64,000 nt of DNA from Amantichitinum ursilacus (GCF_001294205.1 NZ_LAQT01000005.1:1-64000); one strand, 5' to 3'. Shown: positions 8,168 through 17,300, counted from the stretch's first letter. The notes: generated from the letters alone by a model not told the origin. Numbers and translations are program-made.

Positions 8168-9603
8168 AGCCGTTCTCGCCCTCGTTTCTGCCACGCGGCC
8201 GGCTGTTCTGGAAGATTTTGCTGCTGTTCTGGGTGACGCTGATTGCGGGCTTTTTTGCCGTGGCCGCAGTGTTTGCCATTTACGACGAGCAACGCAGCGC
8301 GGTGGTGCGCGAGGCGTTGGCCACCGATCCACGCGTTTCCAGCATCACCAATTCCGCCGCCGCCGTGCTGCAATACGGCGGCGTGCCCGCGTTGACCGAG
8401 GTATCGCGGCATTGGTCCAAGTTCATGCGCGGCAATCTGCTGGTGGTGGATGACAACGACCACGACGTCCTCAGCCGCCCGGTGCCGCCCGCAGCGCTGA
8501 AAATGGCACGGCAGATATTGGCCAACCCGACGCAATCGCCGGGGCCGGTGGGCGGGCCGGACGGCCATGATCGCCGCGACCCACAGGATTTCTCCAGCGT
8601 CATCCGCGTGACCACGCCGCAAGGCCAGCCGCTGCTGGTGTTCATGACCTACGACGAGAATCGCGCGCGCCGTACGCCGCCGCCCGGTGCGTGGCTGCCA
8701 CCGCAGATTCTGTGGTTGGGCGGGCTGGGTAGCCTGGTATTTAGCGCGTTGCTGGCGTTCTATCTAACCCGGCCCATCCGCTTGTTGCAGCGCGCGTTTG
8801 ATCGCGTGGCCAATGGCGATCTGGACGAGCGTATCGCGCCGCGCATGGGCCGCCGCCGCGATGAGATCGCCGATCTGGGCCATGATTTTGATCGCATGGC
8901 AGAGCGCTTGAAGCAGCTGGTGAATTCGCAGCAACAACTGCTGCACGATGTGTCGCACGAGCTGCGTTCCCCCTTGGCGCGATTGCAGGTGGCGGTGGGT
9001 CTGGCGCGGCAACAGCCGGAGAACATGACCAACAGTCTGGATCGCATCGAGCGCGAATCGCACCGGCTGGATGAACTGGTGGGCGAGCTGCTGACCTTGT
9101 CACGGCTGGAAGCCGCAGGCGAAGGCGATCCGGACCATTATTTTGATGTGATTGAATTGCTGGACGCCATCGTCGATGACGCGCGCTTTGAGGCCAACAA
9201 CGCGGGCGTGCAGATTGATCTGGCGCGCGATGCGGCGCTGGATAGCCGCGAGATTATCTTGCGCGGACGCGCTGAGCCGATGTACCGCGCGGTGGAAAAC
9301 GTGATCCGCAACGCGATCAAATATTCGACCGCGGGCCAGCGCGTGATTGTGGCGGCGCATTTGCGCGGCGAGGCGTTTCTGGAGATTGCCGTGGCCGACC
9401 AGGGGCCGGGCGTACCGGAGGGGCAACTGGAGCAGATGTTTCAGCCGTTTGTGACGCTGGATGGGGCGAACCGCCAACCGGGACACGGACTGGGGTTGGC
9501 GATCGCGCAACGCGCGGTGCAAGCGCACGGCGGCAGCATCAAAGCGATGAACCGCCCCGAAGGCGGGCTGCAGATGATCATTAAAATACCGCTGCAGCAA
9601 TAG
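8164..9603 (+). CDS. Sensor histidine kinase, CpxA-like
   Basis: This 479-residue inner-membrane kinase has a first membrane helix at ~15-38, a periplasmic sensor region to ~180, a second helix, a HAMP segment from ~202 (TRPIRLLQRAFDRVANGDL), and the H-box HDVSHELRSPLARLQ with phospho-accepting H265. The N-box (NVIRNAIKYS) and glycine boxes (DQGPGVP, GHGLGLAIAQ) are intact. I chose the ATG at 8164 because it gives the 4-base overlap with the regulator; an ATG at 8152 is in frame but has no clear advantage. The TAG stop (9601-9603) is formed by the first bases of the palindromic element at 9600-9710. Confidence 0.88.
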   Translation: MKPFSPSFLPRGRLFWKILLLFWVTLIAGFFAVAAVFAIYDEQRSAVVREALATDPRVSSITNSAAAVLQYGGVPALTEVSRHWSKFMRGNLLVVDDNDHDVLSRPVPPAALKMARQILANPTQSPGPVGGPDGHDRRDPQDFSSVIRVTTPQGQPLLVFMTYDENRARRTPPPGAWLPPQILWLGGLGSLVFSALLAFYLTRPIRLLQRAFDRVANGDLDERIAPRMGRRRDEIADLGHDFDRMAERLKQLVNSQQQLLHDVSHELRSPLARLQVAVGLARQQPENMTNSLDRIERESHRLDELVGELLTLSRLEAAGEGDPDHYFDVIELLDAIVDDARFEANNAGVQIDLARDAALDSREIILRGRAEPMYRAVENVIRNAIKYSTAGQRVIVAAHLRGEAFLEIAVADQGPGVPEGQLEQMFQPFVTLDGANRQPGHGLGLAIAQRAVQAHGGSIKAMNRPEGGLQMIIKIPLQQ

Positions 9604-9710
9604 GGTGGGTCATGACCCACCGCTCAAAGCCATTGATCAGCATGGTGCGGTGATCTTTGCAGCGGCTTTGGTTGGTGGGTCTGGACGGGGACGCCGAGAC
9701 CCACCCTATG
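9600..9710. mobile_element. Palindromic MITE-like element, full copy 1
   Basis: The element is about 111 bp with terminal inverted repeats (A)ATAGGGTGGGTC and GACCCACCCTATG. The left end forms the hairpin GGTGGGTC-AT-GACCCACC. The right end is a longer hairpin that includes GGACGCCGAG. Internally CAAAGCC and GGCTTTG pair. It exactly fills the gap between two convergent genes and supplies the TAG stop of both (9601-9603 plus, 9706-9708 minus). A second full copy is at 13202-13313. It encodes no protein and is probably mobilised in trans, or is a REP/BIME-like unit (inference). Confidence 0.75.
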
Positions 9711-10161
9711 CTTTTAATCGCGCAGCCCGGCGGGCTTCGGCTTGGGTCCAGCGGGCTTGTTCGATGTCGTTTTCGGGGGTCAGCACCGGCACGGCGGCGG
9801 GTTTGCCGGCGTCGTCGAGCGCCACCATGGTGAAGTAGCAACTATTGGTATGGCGCTCAGTGCGTTGGCGCACATTTTCGGCCACCACGCGAATGCCGAT
9901 TTCCATTGAGGTGCGGCCGGTGTAATTAACGCTGGCCAGAAACGTCACCAGCTCGCCCACATGAATCGGCTGTTTAAAGATCACCTGATCCACCGACAGC
10001 GTGACCACATACGTCCCGGCATAGCGGCTGGCGCAGGCGTAGGCAACTTCATCCAGGAGTTTAAGCAGCTGACCACCGTGCACATTGCCCGAGAAATTGG
10101 CCATCTCGGGCATCATCAACACGGTCATGGTCAGCTTGTGGCGTGGCAGATCGCTGGTCAT
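9706..10161 (-). CDS. Acyl-CoA thioesterase, hotdog fold
   Basis: This 151-residue protein belongs to the acyl-CoA hydrolase (YciA/YkhA-like) hotdog family, which cleaves acyl-CoA thioesters in the cytoplasm. The catalytic-type segment NVHGGQLLKLLDEVAY near residues 25-40 holds the expected Asn, HGG and Asp. The core continues with SVDQVIFKQPIHVGELVTF and GRTSMEIGIRV. The start MTSDLPRHK lies 7 bases beyond the lipA stop, so the gene probably ends the dat-lipA operon. The last codon and TAG run into the inverted repeat of the palindromic element (...AAA GCA TAG). Natural substrate unknown. Confidence 0.85.
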   Translation of the reverse strand: MTSDLPRHKLTMTVLMMPEMANFSGNVHGGQLLKLLDEVAYACASRYAGTYVVTLSVDQVIFKQPIHVGELVTFLASVNYTGRTSMEIGIRVVAENVRQRTERHTNSCYFTMVALDDAGKPAAVPVLTPENDIEQARWTQAEARRAARLKA

Positions 10162-10168
10162 GCGGCGA

Positions 10169-11134
10169 TCACAAACCCGCGTGATGCGCTTGTTGGTCGG
10201 CGTGGTAACTCGAACGCACCATCGCCCCCACCGCCGCATGCTTGAAGCCCATCTTGTAGGCTTCTTCTTCAAACATCTTGAAGGTGTCCGGGTGCACGTA
10301 ACGCAGCACCGGCAAGTGGCCATTGGACGGCTGCAGATACTGGCCGATAGTCAGCATGTCGATGTCGTGATCGCGCATATCGCGCATGGTCTGCAGGATT
10401 TCTTCGTCGGTTTCGCCCAGGCCCACCATGATGCCGGACTTGGTATTCACCTGCGGATACAGGGCCTTAAAGTCTTTCAGCAGCTTGAGCGAATGCAGAT
10501 AATCCGAGCCCGGGCGCGCTTGTTTGTACAGGCGCGGCACGGTTTCCAGATTGTGGTTCATCACGTCAGGCAGACCATCGCCGAAGATTTGCAGCGCCAG
10601 ATCAAGGCGACCGCGGAAGTCAGGCACCAGCACTTCAATCTGCGTGTCCGGGCTCAGCGCGCGCGTGTTGCTGATGCACTCCACAAAATGCTGGGCGCCA
10701 CCGTCGCGCAAGTCATCACGATCCACCGAGGTCACCACCACATAGCGCAAACGCAGCGCGGCAATGGTTTCGGCCAGGTGCTTGGGTTCTTCAGTATCCA
10801 GCGGATTGGGGCGGCCGTGGCCGACGTCGCAGAACGGGCAACGCCGCGTGCAGATGTCGCCCATGATCATGAAGGTGGCGGTGCCTTTGCCAAAGCATTC
10901 GCCAATATTGGGACAGGACGCTTCTTCGCAGACCGTGTGCAGCTTTTGCTCGCGCAAAATCTCTTTGATTTCGTAAAACCGGCTGTTCAGGCTGGGGGCG
11001 GTCACCCGGATCCATTCCGGTTTTTTCAGCTTTTGTTCCAGCGGCACAATCTTGATCGGAATCCGCGCGGTCTTGGCCTCGCCCTTGTGTTTGACACCTA
11101 CTGCGTTCGAGGCGGTTTTCAATTCTTCAGTCAT
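10169..11134 (-). CDS. lipA: Lipoyl synthase
   Basis: This 321-residue radical-SAM enzyme inserts two sulfurs into protein-bound octanoyl groups to make lipoate. The auxiliary cluster ligands C69, C74 and C80 ([12 protein letters not shown]) and the SAM cluster C95, C99 and C102 (CTRRCPFC) are all present. [11 protein letters not shown] and [16 protein letters not shown] are typical. I chose MTEELKTAS as the start, with GGAACGG just upstream; longer in-frame versions add an unlikely basic extension. It follows lipB after 72 bases. Confidence 0.96.
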   Translation of the reverse strand: MTEELKTASNAVGVKHKGEAKTARIPIKIVPLEQKLKKPEWIRVTAPSLNSRFYEIKEILREQKLHTVCEEASCPNIGECFGKGTATFMIMGDICTRRCPFCDVGHGRPNPLDTEEPKHLAETIAALRLRYVVVTSVDRDDLRDGGAQHFVECISNTRALSPDTQIEVLVPDFRGRLDLALQIFGDGLPDVMNHNLETVPRLYKQARPGSDYLHSLKLLKDFKALYPQVNTKSGIMVGLGETDEEILQTMRDMRDHDIDMLTIGQYLQPSNGHLPVLRYVHPDTFKMFEEEAYKMGFKHAAVGAMVRSSYHADQQAHHAGL

Positions 11135-11206
11135 GGTCCGTTCCGGCTCCGCCAGGCTTGTGGCCCAGGCGGCACGTTGGGCAAGGGCTGCCCGCACGCG
11201 CGTTAA

Positions 11207-11893
11207 TCAGTTGATCTGGTTCAGGATTTTGGCGGCCATTCTAGCAGCCAGCGCTGCGGGTGTCTCGCGCACGCCAAAATCGCAAAGTTGGGCCACTTGC
11301 AGCCCGGCATAGCCACACGGGTTGATCCCGCTGAATGGCGTCAGATCCATATCCACGTTCAGCGACAAGCCATGAAACGCGCAGCCATTGCGGATACGCA
11401 AACCCAGCGCGGCAATCTTGGCTTCGATGCCGGTCTCGGGCATGCGCACGTACACGCCGGGGGCGTCGACTTTGCCATAGGCGGCGATGTCATAGTCCGC
11501 CAGCAGATCGATCACGCTGTTTTCCAGCTTGCGCACCAACTCGCGCACGCCCAGCTTGCGGCGGCGCAAATCCAGCAGGGTGTACGCAATCAACTGGCCG
11601 GGGCCGTGGTAGGTCACCTGGCCGCCGCGGTCGATCTTGACCAGCGGGATATCGGTGGCGCCCAGAATGTGTTCGGGCTTGCCCGCCTGGCCCAGCGTGT
11701 ACACCGGCTCGTGTTCCAGCAGCCACAGCTCGTCGGGCGTGGCGTCGGTCCGTGCCTCGGTAAACGCCTGCATCGCATGCCAGATCGGCTCATACGGCTG
11801 CCGGCCCAGCGGTTTGATGCGCACGCCGAAGGCTTCGGTTTCATGCGCAGACCACACACCGCCGTCGGCAGCCAGATTGACGTCATTCTTCAA
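11207..11893 (-). CDS. lipB: Octanoyl-[ACP]:protein octanoyltransferase
   Basis: This 228-residue enzyme transfers octanoate from acyl carrier protein to lipoyl domains, supplying the substrate of LipA. The catalytic pair K159 ([10 protein letters not shown]) and C171 ([12 protein letters not shown]) is present, as are [12 protein letters not shown] and [15 protein letters not shown]. It starts 15 bases after the ybeD stop and is the third gene of a dat-ybeD-lipB-lipA-thioesterase operon. Confidence 0.95.
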   Translation of the reverse strand: MKNDVNLAADGGVWSAHETEAFGVRIKPLGRQPYEPIWHAMQAFTEARTDATPDELWLLEHEPVYTLGQAGKPEHILGATDIPLVKIDRGGQVTYHGPGQLIAYTLLDLRRRKLGVRELVRKLENSVIDLLADYDIAAYGKVDAPGVYVRMPETGIEAKIAALGLRIRNGCAFHGLSLNVDMDLTPFSGINPCGYAGLQVAQLCDFGVRETPAALAARMAAKILNQIN

Positions 11894-11908
11894 AGCGGCA
11901 ATCCTGGT

Positions 11909-12220
11909 TTACAGCACCATGCGCACCAGCGGATGCGCGCGCAGGGCGGCATCGATGGCATGCACTTGTTCGATGTTGTCAAACGTGATGTCGAGCGTGG
12001 CGGCGTGGTAATTGCCTTGGCTGCTGGGGCGGATGGTGACCAGCGCGGCATCAAAGTCAGGGAAATGCGCGACGGTGACTTCCATCAGCGCGCTTTGGAA
12101 ATCGGCCAGTTCAACCTGCTTTTTGCTGACGGCTTTCACCGGAATCAGCACCGGAAACTCAACCAGATTTTCCAGCTTGGGGACATCAAGATCAGTAAAA
12201 GTGGGGGACGGCGTAGTCAT
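11909..12220 (-). CDS. ybeD: DUF493 (YbeD-like) protein
   Basis: This 103-residue protein is a DUF493/YbeD family member, a small ACT-like fold found next to lipB in many proteobacteria. Recognisable features are the N-terminal LENLVEFPVLIPVKAV and the terminal IDAALRAHPLVRMVL. Its biochemical role is not settled; the context suggests a link to lipoate metabolism. The ATG overlaps the upstream aminotransferase stop (ATGA at 12217-12220), so translation is coupled. Confidence 0.92.
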   Translation of the reverse strand: MTTPSPTFTDLDVPKLENLVEFPVLIPVKAVSKKQVELADFQSALMEVTVAHFPDFDAALVTIRPSSQGNYHAATLDITFDNIEQVHAIDAALRAHPLVRMVL

Positions 12221-13095
12221 GGAACATCCTTTGCGCGCATCACGTCGCGCTTGAAATCGAGATAGTGCTGGTACATGGCACGGTACAGGGGGCCGGGTTG
12301 GCCGTTGCCGATTTTCAGATCATCCAGTTCGGTAATCGCCAGCAGTTCCTTGCTGGACGACGACAACCAGAGTTCATCGGCGGCGCGCACCTCGGCGGCG
12401 GTGATTGCGCGTTGTTGATAAGCAATCCGGTGCGTTGCAGCCAGCTCCAGCACCAGATCATAAGTAATGCCGGTCAGCATCAGATGCGATGGTGGCGGCG
12501 CCAGTAGCTGGCCCTCTTTAACCACGAAGATGTTGCTGGCCGAGCCTTCTATCAAGAGGCCGTCACGGAATAATACGGTTTCGGTCACGCCAGCGTCTGC
12601 CGCCATCTGGCGGAGCAACACGTTGGCCAGCAGCGAGGTGGCTTTGACATTGCAACGCAGCCAGCGGATGTCATCGGCGCTGACGGCGCTGACGCCCTGC
12701 TGCACCAACGCCGGTGCGGGCGGCAACAAGGGGTCGGCATAGGCAAAGACGGTCGGCTGCGCCACGTTGGGAAACACATGGTTGCGCGGATACGCCGGGC
12801 CGCGGGTGACTTGCAGATACACCGACTGGTCTTCAAACGGCTGCTGCGCCACCAGCTTGTGCACCAGATCCAGCCATTGCGCTTCGTTATGCGGATCGTC
12901 GATACGCGCGGCGGCCAGGCTGCGGCCCAGACGGCGGATGTGTTCCAGCAAACGGAACGGGCGGCGGCTGTAGACGGGGATGACTTCGTACACGCCATCA
13001 CCAAACAGAAACCCACGATCCAGCACCGGCACTTGCAGCGTGGCCAACGGCGCAAAGGCGCCATTCAGATAAGCGATCAATTCGGGGACTTGCAT
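12217..13095 (-). CDS. dat: D-amino-acid (D-alanine) aminotransferase, class IV
   Basis: This 292-residue PLP enzyme interconverts D-alanine and other D-amino acids with 2-oxo acids, feeding peptidoglycan precursors. The fold-type IV PLP lysine is K151 in CNVKATSLL. DRGFLFGDGVYEVIPVY near the N-terminus and LLIEGSASNIFVVKEG are class IV signatures. I placed the start at MQVPELIAYLNG because AGGAGTG lies just upstream; the longer in-frame version lacks family similarity. It is the first gene of the lipoate operon. The dacA-type gene often found upstream in relatives is absent; a palindromic element and an unrelated kinase gene are there instead. Confidence 0.9.
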   Translation of the reverse strand: MQVPELIAYLNGAFAPLATLQVPVLDRGFLFGDGVYEVIPVYSRRPFRLLEHIRRLGRSLAAARIDDPHNEAQWLDLVHKLVAQQPFEDQSVYLQVTRGPAYPRNHVFPNVAQPTVFAYADPLLPPAPALVQQGVSAVSADDIRWLRCNVKATSLLANVLLRQMAADAGVTETVLFRDGLLIEGSASNIFVVKEGQLLAPPPSHLMLTGITYDLVLELAATHRIAYQQRAITAAEVRAADELWLSSSSKELLAITELDDLKIGNGQPGPLYRAMYQHYLDFKRDVMRAKDVP

Positions 13096-13201
13096 GGGCA
13101 CTCCTGCAGGACAGCCGTAATTATCGCCCGGATTGGCCCGCTCGGCAGCCCCGAGTTTGTGCGCGTCGCCCAACTCAGACCGTTAGCCCGTGCCGCCGTC
13201 T

Positions 13202-13313
13202 CATAGGGTGGGACTCGGCGTCCCCGTCAAGACCCACCATTCAAAGCCGTGGAGAAGCATAATGCGGCGAACTTCTCTGCGGCTTTGCTGGGTGGGTCCA
13301 GACCCACCCTATG
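13202..13313. mobile_element. Palindromic MITE-like element, full copy 2
   Basis: This 112-bp copy starts CATAGGGTGGG and ends CCCACCCTATG. Here the long hairpin (with CTCGGCGTCC) is on the left and the short one, GGTGGGTC-CA-GACCCACC, on the right, the reverse of copy 1. The interior (TCAAAGCC...AGCATAATGCGG...GCGGCTTTG) matches copy 1 in the same orientation. The right end supplies the TAG stop (13309-13311, minus) of the kinase gene. Confidence 0.75.
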
Positions 13314-14832
13314 CCTCATCGATGGCTTCGCCGTGTTTGCCGATGGGCAGCAAGATCGTGGCGACCAGGCCGCCGGTGGCGTGGTTGGCCAGAAACAGCT
13401 CGCCGCCATGCGCGTGCACGATGCTGCGCGCGATGCCCAGCCCCAGCCCCATGCCTTGGGTATTAACGCTACGGCCATGCTCCAGCCGCACATACGGCTG
13501 GAACAGGCTCGGCAGCGCTTCTTCCGGCACGCCGGGGCCGTAATCGCGAATGGTCAGTTCAACCAGCGCATCGGTGCGCGTAATCAGCACCTCGGCGCGC
13601 TCGCCATAAAACAAGGCGTTATCCAGCAGATTGCCCACCGCGCGCTTGAGCGCCAGCGGCCGCGCTTGCACTGTCACCGGCCCCGCCGCAAACGCCACAT
13701 CGCGCCCGGCCAGATGCGCGCCATCCACCAGCCGCTGGATCAGCTTGTCCAGCCGTACATGCACCGGGTTTTCATGAATATCGCTGTCTTTAACCGATTG
13801 CAGCGCGCCTTTGACCATCACATCCAGCTCGTCGAGGTCTTCGTGGAAATCCACCCGATCCTGCTCGTCATCCAGCATTTCGGCGCGCAGTTTCAGCCGC
13901 GTAATCGGCGTGCGCAAATCGTGCGAAATCGAAGTAAACAGCCGTTCGCGGTCTTCCAGATAACGCTGGATGCGCGCCTGCATGGCATTAAACGCGCGTG
14001 CTGTCTTGATAAATTCGCGGCTGCCCGATTCGGGCAAAGGGACGCCGGTGACGCCTTGGCCAAACGACTCCGCCGCCTCGGCCAGTTGCGCAAACGGCCG
14101 CGTCATCCAGCGCACCACCAGCAAACACAGCAGCAACACCACCGCCACCGTGGCCAGCAGCAATCCAAGGCGCTCCACCGGCAGCGGTTTATCGGCATCC
14201 AGAAAATACGGATCGGGCATCAGCGCGGCCAGATACACCCAGTTATCGGGCTCGATCTCGGCCTGGATCACCAGAATCGGCGCGGGCCGCGGCTTGACCA
14301 CCAACGTGTTCTGCACCCAGCCATCGGGCAGCTCGTCCAGCGTTACGCCGTCGTCGCTAACCGGCAATTTATCGGGCCACGCCATGCTGACGCGGTAATC
14401 CAGCGCGCGTGGATATTCGTGCAGCAGCGTTTGCGCCACGCGATCACGCACGCGGTCGACCAACTCGTTGCCCATGATGGGATCGATGCTGACCGCGCTG
14501 CGATTTACGCTCACAAAAAAACGCGTGCCGCCCATTTCGCGCAACTGGTCGATCAGGATGGGGCGATACGGCGGTGGCAGGCTTTTAAAAAACCGCAGCG
14601 CACTGGCCGCGCTGCCGCCTACGTGCGTGGCGGCATCGATGGCTTCGGTCAGCGCTTTTTGCCGCACCTGATTGGCCCACACCAGATTGCCAATCACTTG
14701 GCTGATCAGCACGCCTGCCACCATCACCAGCGTTAGCCGCCCCAATAGCGAGGACGGCACCAGCCGGCGCCAGCCGCGTTGGCGCCGTACCAACAACGGT
14801 GGCGCGCTTGCGATCACTTCGGCTTCAGCCAT
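13309..14832 (-). CDS. Sensor histidine kinase of the sugar-locus two-component system
   Basis: This 507-residue inner-membrane kinase has membrane helices at ~31-53 and ~220-240 enclosing a ~165-residue periplasmic domain, then HAMP, the H-box TSISHDLRTPITRL with H304, the N-box NLLDNALFYG and glycine boxes DYGPGVP and GMGLGLGIAR. It is EnvZ/GtrS-like. The chosen ATG overlaps the regulator stop by 8 bases. It is the last gene of an operon in the order binding protein, regulator, kinase, next to a divergent sugar importer. Its stop codon lies in a palindromic element end. Control of sugar uptake is inferred from position, by analogy with GtrS/GltR of pseudomonads. Confidence 0.88.
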   Translation of the reverse strand: MAEAEVIASAPPLLVRRQRGWRRLVPSSLLGRLTLVMVAGVLISQVIGNLVWANQVRQKALTEAIDAATHVGGSAASALRFFKSLPPPYRPILIDQLREMGGTRFFVSVNRSAVSIDPIMGNELVDRVRDRVAQTLLHEYPRALDYRVSMAWPDKLPVSDDGVTLDELPDGWVQNTLVVKPRPAPILVIQAEIEPDNWVYLAALMPDPYFLDADKPLPVERLGLLLATVAVVLLLCLLVVRWMTRPFAQLAEAAESFGQGVTGVPLPESGSREFIKTARAFNAMQARIQRYLEDRERLFTSISHDLRTPITRLKLRAEMLDDEQDRVDFHEDLDELDVMVKGALQSVKDSDIHENPVHVRLDKLIQRLVDGAHLAGRDVAFAAGPVTVQARPLALKRAVGNLLDNALFYGERAEVLITRTDALVELTIRDYGPGVPEEALPSLFQPYVRLEHGRSVNTQGMGLGLGIARSIVHAHGGELFLANHATGGLVATILLPIGKHGEAIDEA

Positions 14833-15538
14833 GCGCCGTCGAGACCTCGGCCGAGAACACATAGCCCGCGCCGCGTACGGTTTTGATCAAGGCGGGCTGT
14901 TTGCCGTCATCCATCAAACGCTGGCGCAAGCGGCTGACTTGCACATCCAGCGAGCGGTCCAGCGGGCCCAGATCGCGGCCGCGCGTTTCCTCGGCCAGCA
15001 CGCTGCGATCAAGAATTTCGCCCGGATGTTCCACCAGATATTTAAGCAACTGAAAATCCAGCCCGGTCAGTTTGACCACCTCGCCCGCCGGGTCGGTCAG
15101 CGTGCGCTCCACCGTATCCAGGCTAAAGCCGTTAAAGCGATAAAAGCGCGGAGGCGCGCCGCTTTCCACGCCCGCGCGCCGGTGCACCGCCTTGATGCGC
15201 GCCAGCAGTTCGCGCGGGTTGTACGGCTTGCCCAGATAGTCATCCGCGCCCAGTTCCAGGCCCACAATCTTGTCGGTGTCGTCGGCGCTGGCGGTCAGCA
15301 TGATCACCGGAATGCTGCTGCGTTTGCGGATATGCGCGCACAGCACAAAGCCGTCGGTATCGGGCAGCATCACGTCCAGAATCACCAGCGACAGATCATC
15401 CTTGTAGCGCTCGAATTCGGTCATGAAGCTGGCGCCGTCGTGCGCCAGGCGCACCTCGTACTGGTTTTTTTCCAGATAGGCTTTTAACAGCGCGCGGGTT
15501 TTCTGGTCGTCATCAACGACCAGTATCTTGCGGTTCAT
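14825..15538 (-). CDS. OmpR-family response regulator (GltR-like context)
   Basis: This 237-residue regulator has a receiver domain with the acidic D9-D11 cluster, phospho-acceptor D55 (VILDVMLPD) and K104 (GKPYNPRELLARIKAVHRR), and a C-terminal winged helix (TGLDFQLLKYLVEHPG, DRSLDVQVSRLRQRL, TVRGAGYVF). The start MNRKILVV lies inside the end of the preceding binding-protein gene, a 26-base overlap, so translation is probably coupled. The likely target is the divergent ABC importer operon at 17301 (inference from position). Confidence 0.88.
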   Translation of the reverse strand: MNRKILVVDDDQKTRALLKAYLEKNQYEVRLAHDGASFMTEFERYKDDLSLVILDVMLPDTDGFVLCAHIRKRSSIPVIMLTASADDTDKIVGLELGADDYLGKPYNPRELLARIKAVHRRAGVESGAPPRFYRFNGFSLDTVERTLTDPAGEVVKLTGLDFQLLKYLVEHPGEILDRSVLAEETRGRDLGPLDRSLDVQVSRLRQRLMDDGKQPALIKTVRGAGYVFSAEVSTAHG

Positions 15539-16838
15539 CGCTTTTTCCTTCTTGCGACAAGGCACGCACCACGTTGGCCAGCCGGCGTTGCAGCTCGGTG
15601 GCGGGCATGTGCTCATCGATAAAATAACGTCGGATCAGGCTGACGATGGCGTCTTTCAGCGCTTCGTCAGTGGCCATGCGGTGCACCAGGCTGGGTGCCT
15701 GCACCGCGCCGCCGCGGGCAAACGTGGTCCACGACTGGCGCGCACAGCTATCCATGCTGGCGACATCGGCATCGCGCCGCACCGGCACCGAGCCCTTGAT
15801 GCGGTTATAGCCGGCCTGCACCTGCGGCGAAGTCACCATCGCGGCCATGCGTTCTTGCGCGTACTGGTTGCTGTAGTCGCCGGTAAACATCACCAGCGTG
15901 TCGATACTATAGAGGTGCATATCGGCGGTGCCGGGCACGGGCGTACAGCCAAACTGCTCGCCCACGGTCAGGCCCATGGCTTGCAGCTCGCCTTTGGCCC
16001 AGTCACCCATCACCCACATCGCGGCGCGGCCTTGCGCCAGATCGCTGGCTTCGTCCTGCCACGGGCGTTCAGTCAGCTGCGACGGCATCCAGCGTTTAAG
16101 CTGGCGCAGATGTTCCAGCGCCACGCGCACGCGCGGATCAGCCCACGCATTGGCGTTACGCCGCACCAGCAAATCACGATAGAACGCGGGGCCGGTTTCG
16201 CTAAGTAGCAGCGTTTCGAACAGCGTGGTGATCTGCCAGGCTTCGGTACTTTGCGCCAGCGGCGTGTAACCGGCGCGCGAGATTTTGTCCGCCGCGCGCT
16301 CGAATTCGGCCCAGGTGCGCGGCGGTTGCAGATTGAGTTGATTAAAGATGCGCTGGTTGTACAGCAGCGTGTTGATGCGATGAATGCCCAGCGGCGCGGC
16401 CATCGAATGCCCCCGCAAGCGGATCAGGCCCCACACAGTGGGAAAGAACTTGTCGTTCCAGCCACTGCGGCGCGACACGTTGTCGAGCTCCAGCAGCAAG
16501 CCCATATCGCCCCATTCCGAAATGGCCGGGCCAATCAACTGCGCCACATCGGGCGGTTTGCCCGACAACACGCGGCTTTTAAGCACTTTCATCGCGCCGA
16601 CACCCGCGCCGCCGGGGATAGCGGCGTCTTGCCACGCCAGATTTTCTTCCTGCATGCGCGCGGCCAGGTAATCGGCGGCATGGCGTTCGCTGGCGGATGT
16701 CCACCAGTGCAATACATTCAGCGTGTCGGGCGCGCTGGCGGGCATCGACGCCGCGCCCTGCGCCGCAGTACAGACGAACGCGGACAGCAGCAATGCGCAA
16801 ACGGCGGCACCCGGCGTGCGACGGCGCAATGGCTTCAT
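15513..16838 (-). CDS. Periplasmic sugar-binding protein encoded with the two-component system
   Basis: This 441-residue extracellular solute-binding protein (family 1, sugar type) has a basic N-terminus, a hydrophobic signal segment at ~10-26, and family signatures TLNVLHWWTSASE, GKPPDVAQLIGP and GRAAMWVMGDWAKGELQ. It resembles the importer's own binding protein in architecture, but it is co-transcribed with, and overlaps, the regulator gene rather than transporter genes. I infer that it presents sugar to the kinase; it could also be a second binding protein for the importer. The start at 16838 follows GAGGGAGA; a longer reading to 16919 is unlikely. Confidence 0.85.
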   Translation of the reverse strand: MKPLRRRTPGAAVCALLLSAFVCTAAQGAASMPASAPDTLNVLHWWTSASERHAADYLAARMQEENLAWQDAAIPGGAGVGAMKVLKSRVLSGKPPDVAQLIGPAISEWGDMGLLLELDNVSRRSGWNDKFFPTVWGLIRLRGHSMAAPLGIHRINTLLYNQRIFNQLNLQPPRTWAEFERAADKISRAGYTPLAQSTEAWQITTLFETLLLSETGPAFYRDLLVRRNANAWADPRVRVALEHLRQLKRWMPSQLTERPWQDEASDLAQGRAAMWVMGDWAKGELQAMGLTVGEQFGCTPVPGTADMHLYSIDTLVMFTGDYSNQYAQERMAAMVTSPQVQAGYNRIKGSVPVRRDADVASMDSCARQSWTTFARGGAVQAPSLVHRMATDEALKDAIVSLIRRYFIDEHMPATELQRRLANVVRALSQEGKSDEPQDTGR

Positions 16839-17300
16839 TCCGGCGGTTCTCCCTCTATAACGGCAATACCTGATCAGCGGATCGGGCGCGCTCTGCGGCG
16901 GCTGTAGACGCGACATCATAATTGTTTATTGATGCAGATAAAGCGCTAGCACGCGTTGCGTAACGTTGACCGCTGAATTGTAAAAAAACATTGCAATTGC
17001 TTGCGAAACGCGTTGCTCCCTACTGCCGCCGAAACACGCCCGGCATGGCGCATTTGCTGGCCCCAACGCGGTATCGGTCATCGTTCTGTAATGATGCGTA
17101 ACACGCAGGTGCCGCACAGTGTTGTGTTTTTGCTTATTAATCATGACCTTGCGCATCGATGACACGTTTTTTACAACGCTTTTGTGTCACGTCAAGGCCG
17201 ATGCTAATTTCTGGCCACCCCCCGACCAACAAACGGGGTTGAAGGGCGCCGCTGGCATCGGCCTGGCTGCCTGTTAAACCGGATCTGAGGAGATCGATCA
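16839..17300. promoter_or_regulatory. Divergent regulatory region of the sugar locus
   Basis: This 462-base stretch separates the sensor operon from the importer operon and should hold both promoters. An inverted repeat TGACAC-N18-GTGTCA lies at 17160-17189. A possible plus-strand promoter is TTGTGT (from 17183), 17 bases, then TAATTT. AT-rich sequence lies around 16975-17000. GAGGAG precedes the importer start. I found no convincing ORF. Confidence 0.5.

Noticed and set aside
16920-17300. A sigma-54 promoter before the sugar importer
   Set aside because: A TGGC...TTGC-like string near 17045-17060 lacks the required GG-N10-GC spacing.
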